In this document: in pieces, positions 7,165-15,768 of the stretch | Layout of the letters: each line of letters begins with the position of its first letter | Position numbering within the stretch: position 1 is the first letter of the stretch | From: Bacilli bacterium | Lineage (GTDB): Bacteria; Bacillota_I; Bacilli_A; RFN20; CAG-826 | DNA: 19,473 nucleotides | Assembly: GCA_024693415.1 (NCBI GenBank) | Contig: JAILKX010000187.1 | Location: forward strand, 1 to 19,473 | Direction of reading: 5' to 3' | Notes under the pieces: model-generated | What the model saw: only the letters and a program-made list of their open reading frames with translations | Database searches by the model: none | What the model was told of the DNA's origin: nothing | Translations under genes and position numbers: made by a program

Positions 7165-8510
7165 AGAGGCTCAGGTTCCTTTTGGCCATCGCCGCGACCC
7201 TCGGCGCATTGCTGCCGCTTTCGGCCAAGGCGGCGATTTGCTGCGCCGCCGAGGATGGGAAGCAAACCATCTCCTATCTCGCCTCGGATTGGACCGATAC
7301 GACCAAAGAGGGGCTTTGGACGATCGACGAATCGTTCAAGACCTTCGATTTCTACGCCGACGAATCGCAGCACGAATTCAATTACGACGACGTCTTCGTC
7401 GGCAATTTCCTGCTGACCGACCAATTCGCGGACATCGCCGGGGCGAGCGTCGAGATGTCGGCGACCTTCAACGGGACCACCTCGAGCGAGGATATCCTCG
7501 AGGGCCGGGTCAATGAGGTGCATATCGGCCTCGTGCCTTGGTATTTGGATGAGAACAACTGGGCGATTTGCTACGCGAAATACTGCCGCTGCAGCGACGT
7601 GGAGATCAAAGATGGCCACCTCTTCGACGTCCAGATATACGTGAAGCTCGATGGCTCGACCCACGTCGATTATTACGTGAAGGACGACGGCGATTGCTGG
7701 ATCCCCAAAGAGGGGTCCGCCGACCATCCCAACAGCGAATGGCATAGCGCTTGGCCCGACAGGGTCAACAAAGACCTGAGCCCGAGCACCCTTCAGGCGA
7801 CCGCGCCCGACCCCTCGAAGGATTTCTCTCTCTGCGTCAAGAAGACGAGGAAGACGTATGCGGGCAGGGAATGCGACGCGTTCACGATGATCGCCGACGG
7901 ATATGAATTGAACTTCGGGCTGGACAATTTCATGTTCTCCGGGCTCAAGGAGAAAGAGGACCAGAACCCGGATGCGGTGCCTTCCGTCGGATTCTATCTT
8001 TTCCAGACCAAGCACACGGTCATCAAGAACCTGAAGGTCGCGATGTCGCATGAGGTGATCCTCCCCCTTCCGACGGTCGAGCCGATCGGGAGCCTCGTGA
8101 ACAGCGGCAGCGTCAACACGAAGATCGTGATCCCCGATTTCGCGGCAAGCGACTCCTATGGCAGGAAGATCCCCTACGAAATCGAGGTCAGCGACCCCGA
8201 TGGCGAGAAGGTCTACCTCGATGGCGAGAACTTTTTCATCCCGACGAAGGTCGGTTACTACGAGGTCCTCATATCGGCGACCGACGAGGACGGCTACACC
8301 GGTACCTATTCTTACCGCGTCAAATCCAAAAGCGGCACCAACCACATCGATTCCGACGTCTATGACGATGCTTATACGGTTACCAATCCCAAGGATATTT
8401 CCATCCCGATCGCCTATGCGATCTTCATCTCCGTGCCCTCGTTCATCGCGGTCTACATCGCCTTCAAGGTCTTCTTCTACTTCCGGAAGAAGGGGAAGGG
8501 GGACAGATGA
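7161..8510 (+). CDS. Membrane-anchored surface protein with concanavalin-like and Ig-like regions
   Basis: The protein has 449 residues. It has a signal peptide (about 1-24, ending AKAA), an extracellular part, then one transmembrane helix (about 413-437) and a basic tail RKKGKGDR. Residues about 30-300 are beta-rich with many aromatics. They resemble the laminin-G/concanavalin-like sandwiches used to bind glycans, and a PSVGFY...IKNLKV segment near 275-290 aligns by eye with the repeated domain of the next protein. Residues about 310-398 resemble an Ig/cadherin-like module (EIEVSDPDGEKVYLDG, then a GYYEVLISATDEDG strand pair). The start overlaps the upstream stop as ATGA, and the stop overlaps the next start the same way, so translation is coupled. 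There is no LPXTG motif. A glycan-presenting or capturing role is inferred. Confidence 0.65.
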   Translation: MKRLRFLLAIAATLGALLPLSAKAAICCAAEDGKQTISYLASDWTDTTKEGLWTIDESFKTFDFYADESQHEFNYDDVFVGNFLLTDQFADIAGASVEMSATFNGTTSSEDILEGRVNEVHIGLVPWYLDENNWAICYAKYCRCSDVEIKDGHLFDVQIYVKLDGSTHVDYYVKDDGDCWIPKEGSADHPNSEWHSAWPDRVNKDLSPSTLQATAPDPSKDFSLCVKKTRKTYAGRECDAFTMIADGYELNFGLDNFMFSGLKEKEDQNPDAVPSVGFYLFQTKHTVIKNLKVAMSHEVILPLPTVEPIGSLVNSGSVNTKIVIPDFAASDSYGRKIPYEIEVSDPDGEKVYLDGENFFIPTKVGYYEVLISATDEDGYTGTYSYRVKSKSGTNHIDSDVYDDAYTVTNPKDISIPIAYAIFISVPSFIAVYIAFKVFFYFRKKGKGDR

Positions 8511-11272
8511 ATAGGAAAGGAATAAGCTGGGCCTTGGCTTTGCTGCTATCGCTCTTCTCGCTTTTGGCGGCCTCACTTTCCATCGCCCCGCTGGAAGTCG
8601 ATGCGGCCCCATCCGAGACCTACGTGAGCCACGAAGTCGACCTTTCGGGATTCTCCGTGCTGAAGCCTAGCGGCGCCCCGACGTTTGCGATCGACGAAGA
8701 GGAAGGGACCATCACCTCCGGCGGAGGCTGGGAATGCAATTACGTCGGCTCTGGCCAGTTCGACACCGTCTCGAATTCCTATTATCTCAAGGCCCATTGC
8801 TATAGCGAAGGCGTGGGCGATTGCCCCGACGGGGCGCTGGGATTCTCGATTTACTTCGACTTCCGGAACTATTTGAATTTCTACCTGCATTGGAACTCCT
8901 CGAACGTCACCGGCACCTTCGATGAGGCGGCCATGTTCGGGCGGATCGACGACAAGACCACCTCTTCGTTCTCCGTGGCGACCCTTCCTAGCGCCGAATT
9001 CAAGGAGAACGATCCCTCGCCCTTCTACGATTGCTGGTCGGACTATGGCTGGACGAGCGGCGACGACCGCGACGGGAACCTGATGTATAATTTGCGCTCC
9101 GAAGGGGCGGTGGTGCTGCTTGAAAACGGCATCGACCTCACCCTCTACGTCGATCGGATGACCTATGAGGGCAAATTGGTCGACGTGCTGCAGCTTGAGG
9201 TCGTGGGACTAGAAAGCGATAAGGCGACGCCAAGGCGCTTCTTCTCCAAGAAGTTCGCCGTCGACGCCTTCACCTCGCCTTTGGGCGGCGAGAGCCCATT
9301 CGCCTGGAACAGACCGCAGCTTTGCTTCTTCAATAACGGCGTCGGCGACGTCACCTATTCCGACATCGTCTTCGCGAACAAGAAAGCGGAAGCCGAGGAG
9401 CCGACACTAGGGAAGTTCTCCTACGTGGGCGAGGAATCCGTCGCCCGCGAAATCGACAAAGACGGCAACATGAAGATGGGTAACGAAAGCGCGGAGAATT
9501 CGTCGTTCTACGTGCTCCGGAACGGCGCTTATCTAGAGAACCGCAACGATTTCCGCTGCCACGTCAAAGGGGAGATCGGGGTGGTGGATGGCGCGACGCT
9601 TGGGTTCGTCCTCTATTACGATGAATCGGATTACCTGACCCTGACGTTCGGATATTCGCAAAAGGTCGAGGAAGTCGATGCGGACACCATCGGATGGTTC
9701 AATATCTATGCCAAGACCTCGGACGGCTTGACGCCTCAAGGGGGCAGAAACCCATGGGACGTCGGGAATTTCGCCGACATGGAGGGCGTTGTTTCCTATG
9801 CCTCCCGCTACAACGGCTTCATCGCCGACGCCGAATTCCCAAGCGGGGCCGATGGGAATTTCAATAACTTCTTCGATAATTCGAATCTGCTTTTGTCCGA
9901 TGGCTATGACATCGGGATCTCCTATTACCGACACGAATATAGCGGAAGGCTGGTCGACCAATTCCAACTTTCGGTCTCCGGGATGGGGAAAGACGGTGAA
10001 TTCCATGTCTGGTATACGCCTTCCTATTGCGTCGACGCCTTCACTTATCCCGCCGGCGGCGAAACCGCTTCGCCTTTGCTTGAGGCCACCCCGAAGATCG
10101 GGCTATACGCATATAAGTGCGGCGAAGTCATCTTCTCCGGCTTCAAGCTCAACGGCGACCCATTGGCCGCTCGCGACCTCGACAGCGTCTACTTCGGTTC
10201 GCGCGAAGAAGGGGGTTGGACCTTAAGCGGCAGCGATTACGGCGCGAACTGGACCGTGGGCGAGGGAACCTTAAGCGAAGCCTGGGACATCCTGAATCCC
10301 GATACCTATGAGAATGAGGTCCACGCCTTATCGGCGAATGAAGCCGCGGATTCCTATTTGGCCGCGACGCTGAAGCTCACCTCCTCTTACGGGGATCGCT
10401 CATATGCGTGCGCCTACCCTTATTATTTGGATCAGGGCAACTATCTCGCGATCCTGTTCGAATTCGATGGGGAATCGACCCTCATGAAGGTGAGCGGCCG
10501 GCTTGGCGGAGCCGCTTTGGGCGGAGCCGAATGGGCCTTTGCCACGACTGAGGTCACCGACATCAGGGATGGCGTGAGCTTTGAGGCGGGGATCGTCGGG
10601 GATCGCCTCGACATCTACCTATCCTTCGGCCCAAAGCCCGATTATTCCCTCTCTTTCGCCAGGCAATCGTTCGGCGATCGCGCGCTTGCGGCGGCCAAAA
10701 CCGGATTCGGGTTCTTCAATGCGAGCGGCGATGTTTCTTCTTATGAAGTCGGCTCAGCGAAGCGGATCCATCCCTATGCGCCAAGCGACAGCGATAAGCC
10801 GGTGATCGTTGAGCTCGGCGAACGCCGCTCGAGCGGCTACGTCGGCGAGCCGTATCGCTTGCCTTCCTACATCGCCTTGGATTACCTGGGCGAGGAAGTG
10901 GAGGCCGCCATCGAGGTGAGGAATGAAGACGGCAGCCTATATAAGGCGCTTGCCCCTGACGAAAATAGCTTCACGGTCGAGCAAGAAGGCGTCTATACCG
11001 TAATCGTTTCGGCGACGGACGCCTATGGGCTGGAGGCCGAATCGATTTCCTATGAGGTCACCTTCGCGACCTTCTATCCCTATGGCGCATCCGCTCCGCG
11101 GGAGCATCTCTGGCAGGCCGGCGTCGTGATCGGCGTGTTCGCGGGCCTGCTCGGATTGACCGCCGTCTGCGCCGTCATATTGATCTTCAAGAACAGAAAG
11201 GAAGCCAAATCCGCGGCGAGGCTCAACGAGAAGAACCGCGCCAAGAACGGCTTCGATGGGGAGGATGAGTGA
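8507..11272 (+). CDS. Large membrane-anchored surface protein with two to three repeated beta-sandwich domains
   Basis: The protein has 921 residues. A signal peptide (about 1-33, ending EVDA) precedes the repeats. Repeat 1 (about 35-295) contains GALGFSIYFDFRNYLNFY, WSDYG, VDAFTSPLGGE (252-262) and PQLCFFNNGVGDVTYSDIVF. Repeat 2 (about 300-550) contains GATLGFVLYYDESDYLTL, VDAFTYPAGGE (from 509) and PKIGLYAYKCGEVIFSGFKL. A more divergent third unit spans about 555-765. An Ig-like module (about 775-860; YTVIVSATDAYG) and a single membrane helix (about 868-893) with a charged tail follow. The fold is probably laminin-G/concanavalin-like, suggesting a multivalent glycan-binding surface protein. 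Coupled by ATGA overlap with the previous gene. The same domain occurs once in the protein at 17213-18487. No catalytic motif is seen. Confidence 0.7.
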   Translation: MNRKGISWALALLLSLFSLLAASLSIAPLEVDAAPSETYVSHEVDLSGFSVLKPSGAPTFAIDEEEGTITSGGGWECNYVGSGQFDTVSNSYYLKAHCYSEGVGDCPDGALGFSIYFDFRNYLNFYLHWNSSNVTGTFDEAAMFGRIDDKTTSSFSVATLPSAEFKENDPSPFYDCWSDYGWTSGDDRDGNLMYNLRSEGAVVLLENGIDLTLYVDRMTYEGKLVDVLQLEVVGLESDKATPRRFFSKKFAVDAFTSPLGGESPFAWNRPQLCFFNNGVGDVTYSDIVFANKKAEAEEPTLGKFSYVGEESVAREIDKDGNMKMGNESAENSSFYVLRNGAYLENRNDFRCHVKGEIGVVDGATLGFVLYYDESDYLTLTFGYSQKVEEVDADTIGWFNIYAKTSDGLTPQGGRNPWDVGNFADMEGVVSYASRYNGFIADAEFPSGADGNFNNFFDNSNLLLSDGYDIGISYYRHEYSGRLVDQFQLSVSGMGKDGEFHVWYTPSYCVDAFTYPAGGETASPLLEATPKIGLYAYKCGEVIFSGFKLNGDPLAARDLDSVYFGSREEGGWTLSGSDYGANWTVGEGTLSEAWDILNPDTYENEVHALSANEAADSYLAATLKLTSSYGDRSYACAYPYYLDQGNYLAILFEFDGESTLMKVSGRLGGAALGGAEWAFATTEVTDIRDGVSFEAGIVGDRLDIYLSFGPKPDYSLSFARQSFGDRALAAAKTGFGFFNASGDVSSYEVGSAKRIHPYAPSDSDKPVIVELGERRSSGYVGEPYRLPSYIALDYLGEEVEAAIEVRNEDGSLYKALAPDENSFTVEQEGVYTVIVSATDAYGLEAESISYEVTFATFYPYGASAPREHLWQAGVVIGVFAGLLGLTAVCAVILIFKNRKEAKSAARLNEKNRAKNGFDGEDE

Positions 11273-11273
11273 C

Positions 11274-12371
11274 ATGAAGAACCGTTTCATCGCGCTTTTG
11301 TCCTTGCCTTGCCTGCTTTGCTCCTGCGAGGTTGAGCCGCGCTACACCTTATCGAGATTCGAGGCCACCCATGAGGCGAGCTATCAGCTTTGGGACAACT
11401 TCAGTGAGGACAACCTCGTCGTTTCCTATCACAAGAAAGGGGTCGGCAGGGACCAATACGAACTCGACCTGAGCGGCTATGACAAGTCGAAGGTCGGGGA
11501 CTATGGGGTCAAGGTATCCCTCAAAGGCGTCGAGGAGATGGAGAGGACCGTCTCCGTGCAGGTCGGCAACAGGACGACCTGCAACGTGCTTTGGATCGGC
11601 AATGAATACGTCGCCGAAACCGTCGGCAGCATGGCCAAATACATCCATTCGGCGGACGGTTCCTTCGATTATTCGATATCCACGCTTACGCTGTCGGGGT
11701 CGACTGTGGGCGACCATTACGTCAATTTCCTTAATGGGAACGCAATCTATACCCTGGGCGAATGCAAAGATGGGACGGACAGCTGGTCCTATAGCCCGCT
11801 TCGCGACATCCCAAGCATCCTAAGCGGGAGCGCCGCCTATGACATCGTGATCCTCCAAGAGGACAATATCGCCGCATCGCTCGAAGGGGGATACCGAAAT
11901 CTCGGGCCCCTGGTGAAAGCGATGGAGGCCTATTGCGATGGCGAAGGGAGGAAGGTCCCTTCCTTCGGATCTTGCCTTCCGTGGGCCTACGATGACGGCG
12001 TCTACGTCGACAATGCCTATTACGACGGTTACGGGAACGATGGGGGAGCCATGTATAAAGGGCTCATCGATAATTCCCGCGGGATCGAGGAATCCGTCGA
12101 TTTCCTATTGCCGCTAGGCGAGATCGTGAACCGCCTTCGCGGGAACGAATCCCTCGAGGGATATAACCTCACCGCGGACGGCAGCCACCTCAATGGGACG
12201 CTAGGCTGCTATGCCGCCTCGATCGCTTTGGGGAGCATCCTCTCCGGCTATGAGGCGAGCCGCTTCCTGATCGAAGGCGAAGATGGGCCGCTATTCGGAG
12301 AAGAGGGGGAAGCAGCCATTCTCGAAGCGGTCGAAGAATCCATCAAGAATCCATTAGGAGAACAGATATAA
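11274..12371 (+). CDS. Lipoprotein with Ig-like domain and DUF4886/SGNH-hydrolase-like domain
   Basis: Start 11274 gives 365 residues. GGGGAGG (11258-11264) lies 9 nt upstream, and a proper lipoprotein signal (lipobox LCSC, Cys18) results; the in-frame ATGs at 11256 and 11265 are less good. Residues about 25-100 resemble a bacterial Ig-like domain (ELDLSGYDKSKVGDYGVKV). From 104 the DUF4886 pattern follows: NVLWIGNEYV, AYDIVILQED (189-198), PLGEIVNRLRG and DGSHLNGTLGCYAAS (302-316). DUF4886 proteins are SGNH-like and usually carry IGNSFS, with Ser as nucleophile. Here that position is Glu111, while the Asp302-His305 pair is kept. It may bind rather than hydrolyse acylated sugars, or use altered chemistry. 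It starts 2 nt after the upstream stop, within the operon. Confidence 0.72.
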   Translation: MKNRFIALLSLPCLLCSCEVEPRYTLSRFEATHEASYQLWDNFSEDNLVVSYHKKGVGRDQYELDLSGYDKSKVGDYGVKVSLKGVEEMERTVSVQVGNRTTCNVLWIGNEYVAETVGSMAKYIHSADGSFDYSISTLTLSGSTVGDHYVNFLNGNAIYTLGECKDGTDSWSYSPLRDIPSILSGSAAYDIVILQEDNIAASLEGGYRNLGPLVKAMEAYCDGEGRKVPSFGSCLPWAYDDGVYVDNAYYDGYGNDGGAMYKGLIDNSRGIEESVDFLLPLGEIVNRLRGNESLEGYNLTADGSHLNGTLGCYAASIALGSILSGYEASRFLIEGEDGPLFGEEGEAAILEAVEESIKNPLGEQI

Positions 12372-12381
12372 AGGAGCATTT

Positions 12382-13869
12382 ATGCGCAATTACAGACTAT
12401 TCCTCTCAAGAAGCCTCGACATCGGAAAGATGGAGGACACGATGTTCTCGTCTTTCATCGAGCATTTGGGGAGGGCCGTCTACGGCGGCATCTATCTGCC
12501 AGGGCATCCGACCGCCGACGAAGATGGGTTCAGGAACGACGTCGCCGACGTATTGCGTCCCTTGAACCTCAACCTTATCCGCTACCCCGGCGGAAATTTC
12601 GTCTCAGGCTATTTCTGGGAAGACGGCATTGGGCCGAAGGAAAACCGCCCCACCAAGAAAGAGGAGGCGTGGAAGAGCATCGAGACCAATGAGGTCGGCA
12701 CCGATGAGTTCATGAAGTGGATCAAGAAGGTCGGCAGCCATACCATGATGGCGGTGAACCTTGGCTCCGGCACCACCGAAAGCGCCCGCAACCTCGTCGA
12801 GTACTGCAATGGCGACGGAAATGGAAAATACGCGACGCTGCGCAGGAAATACGGATCCGAAAAGCCCTACGCCATCAAGTATTGGGGGCTCGGGAACGAG
12901 ATGGACGGCGATTGGCAGATCGGCCATCTTCCCGCCGAGGAATACGTGGTGAAGGCCAAGGAAGCCGCCCGCAAGATGAAGGAAGTCGACCCCAATATCA
13001 AATTCATCGCCTGCGGCTCCTCCTCGATCGACATGGCGACTTTCCCCGAGTGGGACAGGATCGTCATGGATGGCCTATACGATGAGGTCGATTACCTTTC
13101 GATCCACCAGTATTTCTTCCAAAGCACCACCGAGGACGATTTCTACGCGAGCTATCTCGCGATGGACAAATACATCGACACCTTCCGCGGGCTATTGACC
13201 TATCTTCAGACCAAGCATAGGCATAGCAAGCCCTTCTATCTCTGCTTCGACGAATATAACGTCTGGTATAACATCGGCGAAATGCCGGAAGACTATGTGG
13301 TGGCGCCGCATCTGCTCGAAGAGCATCAGTCGATGAAGGACGTCCTCGTCTTCGGCGGGTTGCTGAACGCTTTGGTCAATAACTGCGATGTCGTCAAGAT
13401 CGCTTGCTTGGCCCAGCTCGTCAACGTCATCGCCCCGGTGCTGACCGAAAATGACGGCGGAGTATTGCTGAATGGCATCTATTACCCCTTCAGCAACTAT
13501 TGCCATTATATGCGCGGCATGGCGAAGAAGATCGCCGTCTTATCCGGCGACACCTTCCCATCGCGCTTCGGCGATGCCCACTATATCTCGAGCTGCGCGG
13601 TCGAATCCGATGGGGTGCTGAACATCCAGATCGTGAACTACGCCAAGGAAGAGACGGAAGTAAACCTCGCCTTGGAGGGATACGATGATCTGGAATTCAT
13701 ATCCCATGAGGTCTTGGCCAACGAGGACCTCGACGCGAGGAACACATTCGAAAAACCCGACGCCATCGCCCCGAAAGAGGCCAAGGGTCAGGTCAAATTA
13801 TCGAAAGGACATATGGATATCGCCCTCGGCAAGAGTTCCTATAACCTAATTCGCCTTAAGGTCAAATAA
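12382..13869 (+). CDS. abfA: GH51 alpha-L-arabinofuranosidase, cytoplasmic
   Basis: This retaining exo-enzyme removes terminal alpha-L-arabinofuranosyl units from arabino-oligosaccharides. It has 495 residues, matching the roughly 500 of bacterial GH51 enzymes, and no signal peptide, so it acts after import. The TIM-barrel signatures are clear: GGIYLPGHPTADEDGF (35-50), NLIRYPGGNFVSGYFWEDG (64-82), the general acid/base Glu173 in GLGNEMDG, and the nucleophile Glu291 in CFDEYNVWY. These positions are within a few residues of characterised GH51 enzymes. A C-terminal beta-sandwich follows (about 395-495). AAAGGAG (12370-12376) lies 5 nt before the start. It is the last gene of the operon. Its 3' end overlaps the converging ATPase gene by 24 nt. 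It is the best clue that the locus handles arabinose-containing glycans. Confidence 0.97.
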   Translation: MRNYRLFLSRSLDIGKMEDTMFSSFIEHLGRAVYGGIYLPGHPTADEDGFRNDVADVLRPLNLNLIRYPGGNFVSGYFWEDGIGPKENRPTKKEEAWKSIETNEVGTDEFMKWIKKVGSHTMMAVNLGSGTTESARNLVEYCNGDGNGKYATLRRKYGSEKPYAIKYWGLGNEMDGDWQIGHLPAEEYVVKAKEAARKMKEVDPNIKFIACGSSSIDMATFPEWDRIVMDGLYDEVDYLSIHQYFFQSTTEDDFYASYLAMDKYIDTFRGLLTYLQTKHRHSKPFYLCFDEYNVWYNIGEMPEDYVVAPHLLEEHQSMKDVLVFGGLLNALVNNCDVVKIACLAQLVNVIAPVLTENDGGVLLNGIYYPFSNYCHYMRGMAKKIAVLSGDTFPSRFGDAHYISSCAVESDGVLNIQIVNYAKEETEVNLALEGYDDLEFISHEVLANEDLDARNTFEKPDAIAPKEAKGQVKLSKGHMDIALGKSSYNLIRLKVK

Positions 13870-14874
13870 TCTGATCGCCTTGCGGTCGATATCGAAACGG
13901 AGCACGTCTCCGTTTTTGATTTCGCTTTCCTCGTCCACGTAGCAGCCTAATAGCGAATCGTCTTTCAGCTTGATGTTAAGAAGTATCCCTGAATTCGTCA
14001 ATTTACAGGAATAAACCTCGCCCTCGATCGGTCCCTTAGGGTCTAGGAAAGCATCTTTGTAAGTGAAGGCGAGCACGTAATCGCCCTCGGGTTTGTCGGA
14101 TTCGAGGGAGAACGCTCCGCCTAGGGCTCGCCCGCTTTCGACTCGGACCTTGTATTCGTTGATCTCCCCCGCTGTGATGAGGCGGAACGCGAGGAGGCTA
14201 TGCGGCATCTCCCTGATGCCCTTTGCGGTTCCCCGCTGGACGATCCTTCCCTTGTCCATGATCCAAATCTCGGTGGCCATGGATGCGTCTTTCAGGTCGT
14301 GGCTCACGTAGAGGAAGCTCGTGTCGCGCTCCTCAAAGATGGCTTTGAGTTCCTTCCTGATCCTCGCCCTTTGGGGTTCATCGAGATTGCTTAGCGGCTC
14401 GTCGAGCAAAAGCAATGATGGCTCCCTGATGAGGGCCTTGCAGATGCAGACGCGCTGCCTTTGCCCCTCGGAGAGGTGCTTCGGCTTGTAGTTCAGGTAA
14501 TTCCTCAATCCGAACGCGGAGAGGATCGTCTTGGTCCTTTCGTCCATCTCCTCCTCGCTCAGCCCGAACCCATTGAGCCCCAATAGGACGTTATGGTAGA
14601 TGGTGAGGTGGGGGTAGAGGACGTTGTTCTGGAAAACCATCGAGAGGTCCCTCGATTTCGTCTCCAGCGAAGTCGCCTCGGACCCATTTAGGAAAACCTC
14701 GCCCTCCTGCGGGTCCAAAAGCCCGGCGATGACCTTCAATAAGGTGGTCTTGCCGCTTCCGGATTCGCCAAGGACCACGACGAAGGCTTTCTCTTCGATC
14801 TCGGCATCGACTTTCCTCAGGGCTTCGAAGCCGTCTGGATAGGCAAAGCGTATCCCCTTCAATGACAGGATCAT
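13846..14874 (-). CDS. Second CUT1-like ABC ATPase with C-terminal MOBE/TOBE-like region, divergent signature
   Basis: The protein has 342 residues. It carries Walker A GESGSGKTT (36-44), Q-loop FQNNVLYPHL (81-90), signature LSEGQRQR (134-141) in place of the usual LSGGQ, Walker B LLLLDEP (154-160), D-loop SNLD (162-165) and switch His192 in VSHD. The tail (about 225-342) resembles the regulatory MOBE/TOBE region of CUT1 ATPases but is poorly conserved. It lies in an operon with the canonical ATPase and a YesL-like membrane protein. The stop (13846-13848) lies inside the GH51 gene on the other strand. It could energise the importer opposite, serve another importer, or be a partner specialised for part of the family. 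ATGA overlap with the upstream gene implies coupled translation. Confidence 0.85.
   Translation of the reverse strand: MILSLKGIRFAYPDGFEALRKVDAEIEEKAFVVVLGESGSGKTTLLKVIAGLLDPQEGEVFLNGSEATSLETKSRDLSMVFQNNVLYPHLTIYHNVLLGLNGFGLSEEEMDERTKTILSAFGLRNYLNYKPKHLSEGQRQRVCICKALIREPSLLLLDEPLSNLDEPQRARIRKELKAIFEERDTSFLYVSHDLKDASMATEIWIMDKGRIVQRGTAKGIREMPHSLLAFRLITAGEINEYKVRVESGRALGGAFSLESDKPEGDYVLAFTYKDAFLDPKGPIEGEVYSCKLTNSGILLNIKLKDDSLLGCYVDEESEIKNGDVLRFDIDRKAIRLFDLKAN
13895..13917 (+). terminator. Intrinsic terminator of the sugar-uptake operon, inside the antisense ATPase gene
   Basis: AAACGGAG (13895-13902) and CTCCGTTT (13908-13915) form a perfect 8-bp stem with loop CACGT, and the distal arm ends in a run of five T (13913-13917). 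It begins 26 nt after the GH51 stop. It falls within the 3' coding part of the convergent ATPase, so those bases serve both as codons and as a terminator. The T run is short, so termination may be partial. Confidence 0.6.
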
Positions 14875-15767
14875 CCTTCGAACCCCCCATCCTCTTCGGT
14901 TTCCCCACCGGCGAAAAGGCCTTTCCTATAGGCTTCCGGGAATTGGGTTTTGTTCACGGTTTCGTCGAAGATGTGGCAATTGAATAGGCTTATGAGCAGC
15001 GCTCCGTTGCCGAATCCTATCGCGACATAGGCAAGGCCGACCGCATAGACCATCGGAGCGAAGCCGATGATCCAGGCGATTAGGAATGGGCCGGCGGTGG
15101 CCAATAAGTCCAAGAGACATAAAGGAAGCTTCGAAAACAGCATCAGGAACGAGCTCTTGATAAGCTGAGCGAATCCGCACCGGTAGACCAAGACGATCAT
15201 GATGGCGCGCTCCCAAGCCATATAGACGATGGCCGAGAAGATGATGAACAGCACGAGCAGCATCGCGTAGTAGGGGATGTCGCTGCGGAAGGAGAAGGTG
15301 TTGAGGATGAAATTGAGGACCGCAAGCACCCCGAAATATAGAAGGGTTACTCCGAATGCCCCGCCGAAGTTTTTCCTGATGCCGCCGAGGAAATCGCGCA
15401 GGAAGACGACGCCTTCGTTGCGGATGTGGCGGTTGTAGACGTTAAGCGCCCCGATAAGGCCTGTTGCGAATACGCAGAAGGCGAGGAGGATGACGAAGCC
15501 ATACCAGCCCTGGAATGACATGATGTTGCGCGCGACCTCCTCTTCGGAGGAGGTGGCCGTGATCCCGCTAACGACGCGCGCCCTGATGTAAAGCGATACC
15601 AAAAAGGGCAGGGCGAGCAGAGACAACGCGATCGAGGATTTGAGCACGAGCAGGAAATTGCTCTTGTAGGTGAACGAAAAAAGCTGGGGATAGGTCGCGG
15701 GTAAGGATAAGGTCGCGTCTTTGGCGCGACCTCCATACCTGTTTTCTTTCAGCTTTTTCCTCGCCAT
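14871..15767 (-). CDS. Polytopic membrane protein, probably YesL/DUF624-like
   Basis: The protein has 298 residues with a basic N-terminus. About six hydrophobic segments lie at 38-60, 88-112, 136-157, 164-190, 213-238 and 241-262. The middle part, with a NVYNRHIRNEGVVFLRDF stretch (109-126) then RKNFGGAFGVTLLYF, has the look of DUF624 (YesL-like) proteins, which are common beside sugar ABC transporters. At 298 residues it is longer than the usual roughly 210. The function of that family is not established. The start lies one base after the stop of the upstream canonical ATPase gene, and the stop overlaps the start of the second ATPase gene as ATGA. The three proteins are therefore probably made together. 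A different unrecognised membrane family is possible. Confidence 0.6.
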   Translation of the reverse strand: MARKKLKENRYGGRAKDATLSLPATYPQLFSFTYKSNFLLVLKSSIALSLLALPFLVSLYIRARVVSGITATSSEEEVARNIMSFQGWYGFVILLAFCVFATGLIGALNVYNRHIRNEGVVFLRDFLGGIRKNFGGAFGVTLLYFGVLAVLNFILNTFSFRSDIPYYAMLLVLFIIFSAIVYMAWERAIMIVLVYRCGFAQLIKSSFLMLFSKLPLCLLDLLATAGPFLIAWIIGFAPMVYAVGLAYVAIGFGNGALLISLFNCHIFDETVNKTQFPEAYRKGLFAGGETEEDGGFEG

Positions 15768-15768
15768 A

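Noticed and set aside
7137..8612. A 491-codon open frame on the minus strand
   Set aside because: It lies wholly over coupled rightward genes with clear signal peptides. Its translation is Val/Arg/Gly/Asp-rich, typical of the antisense shadow of GC-biased codons, with no domain.
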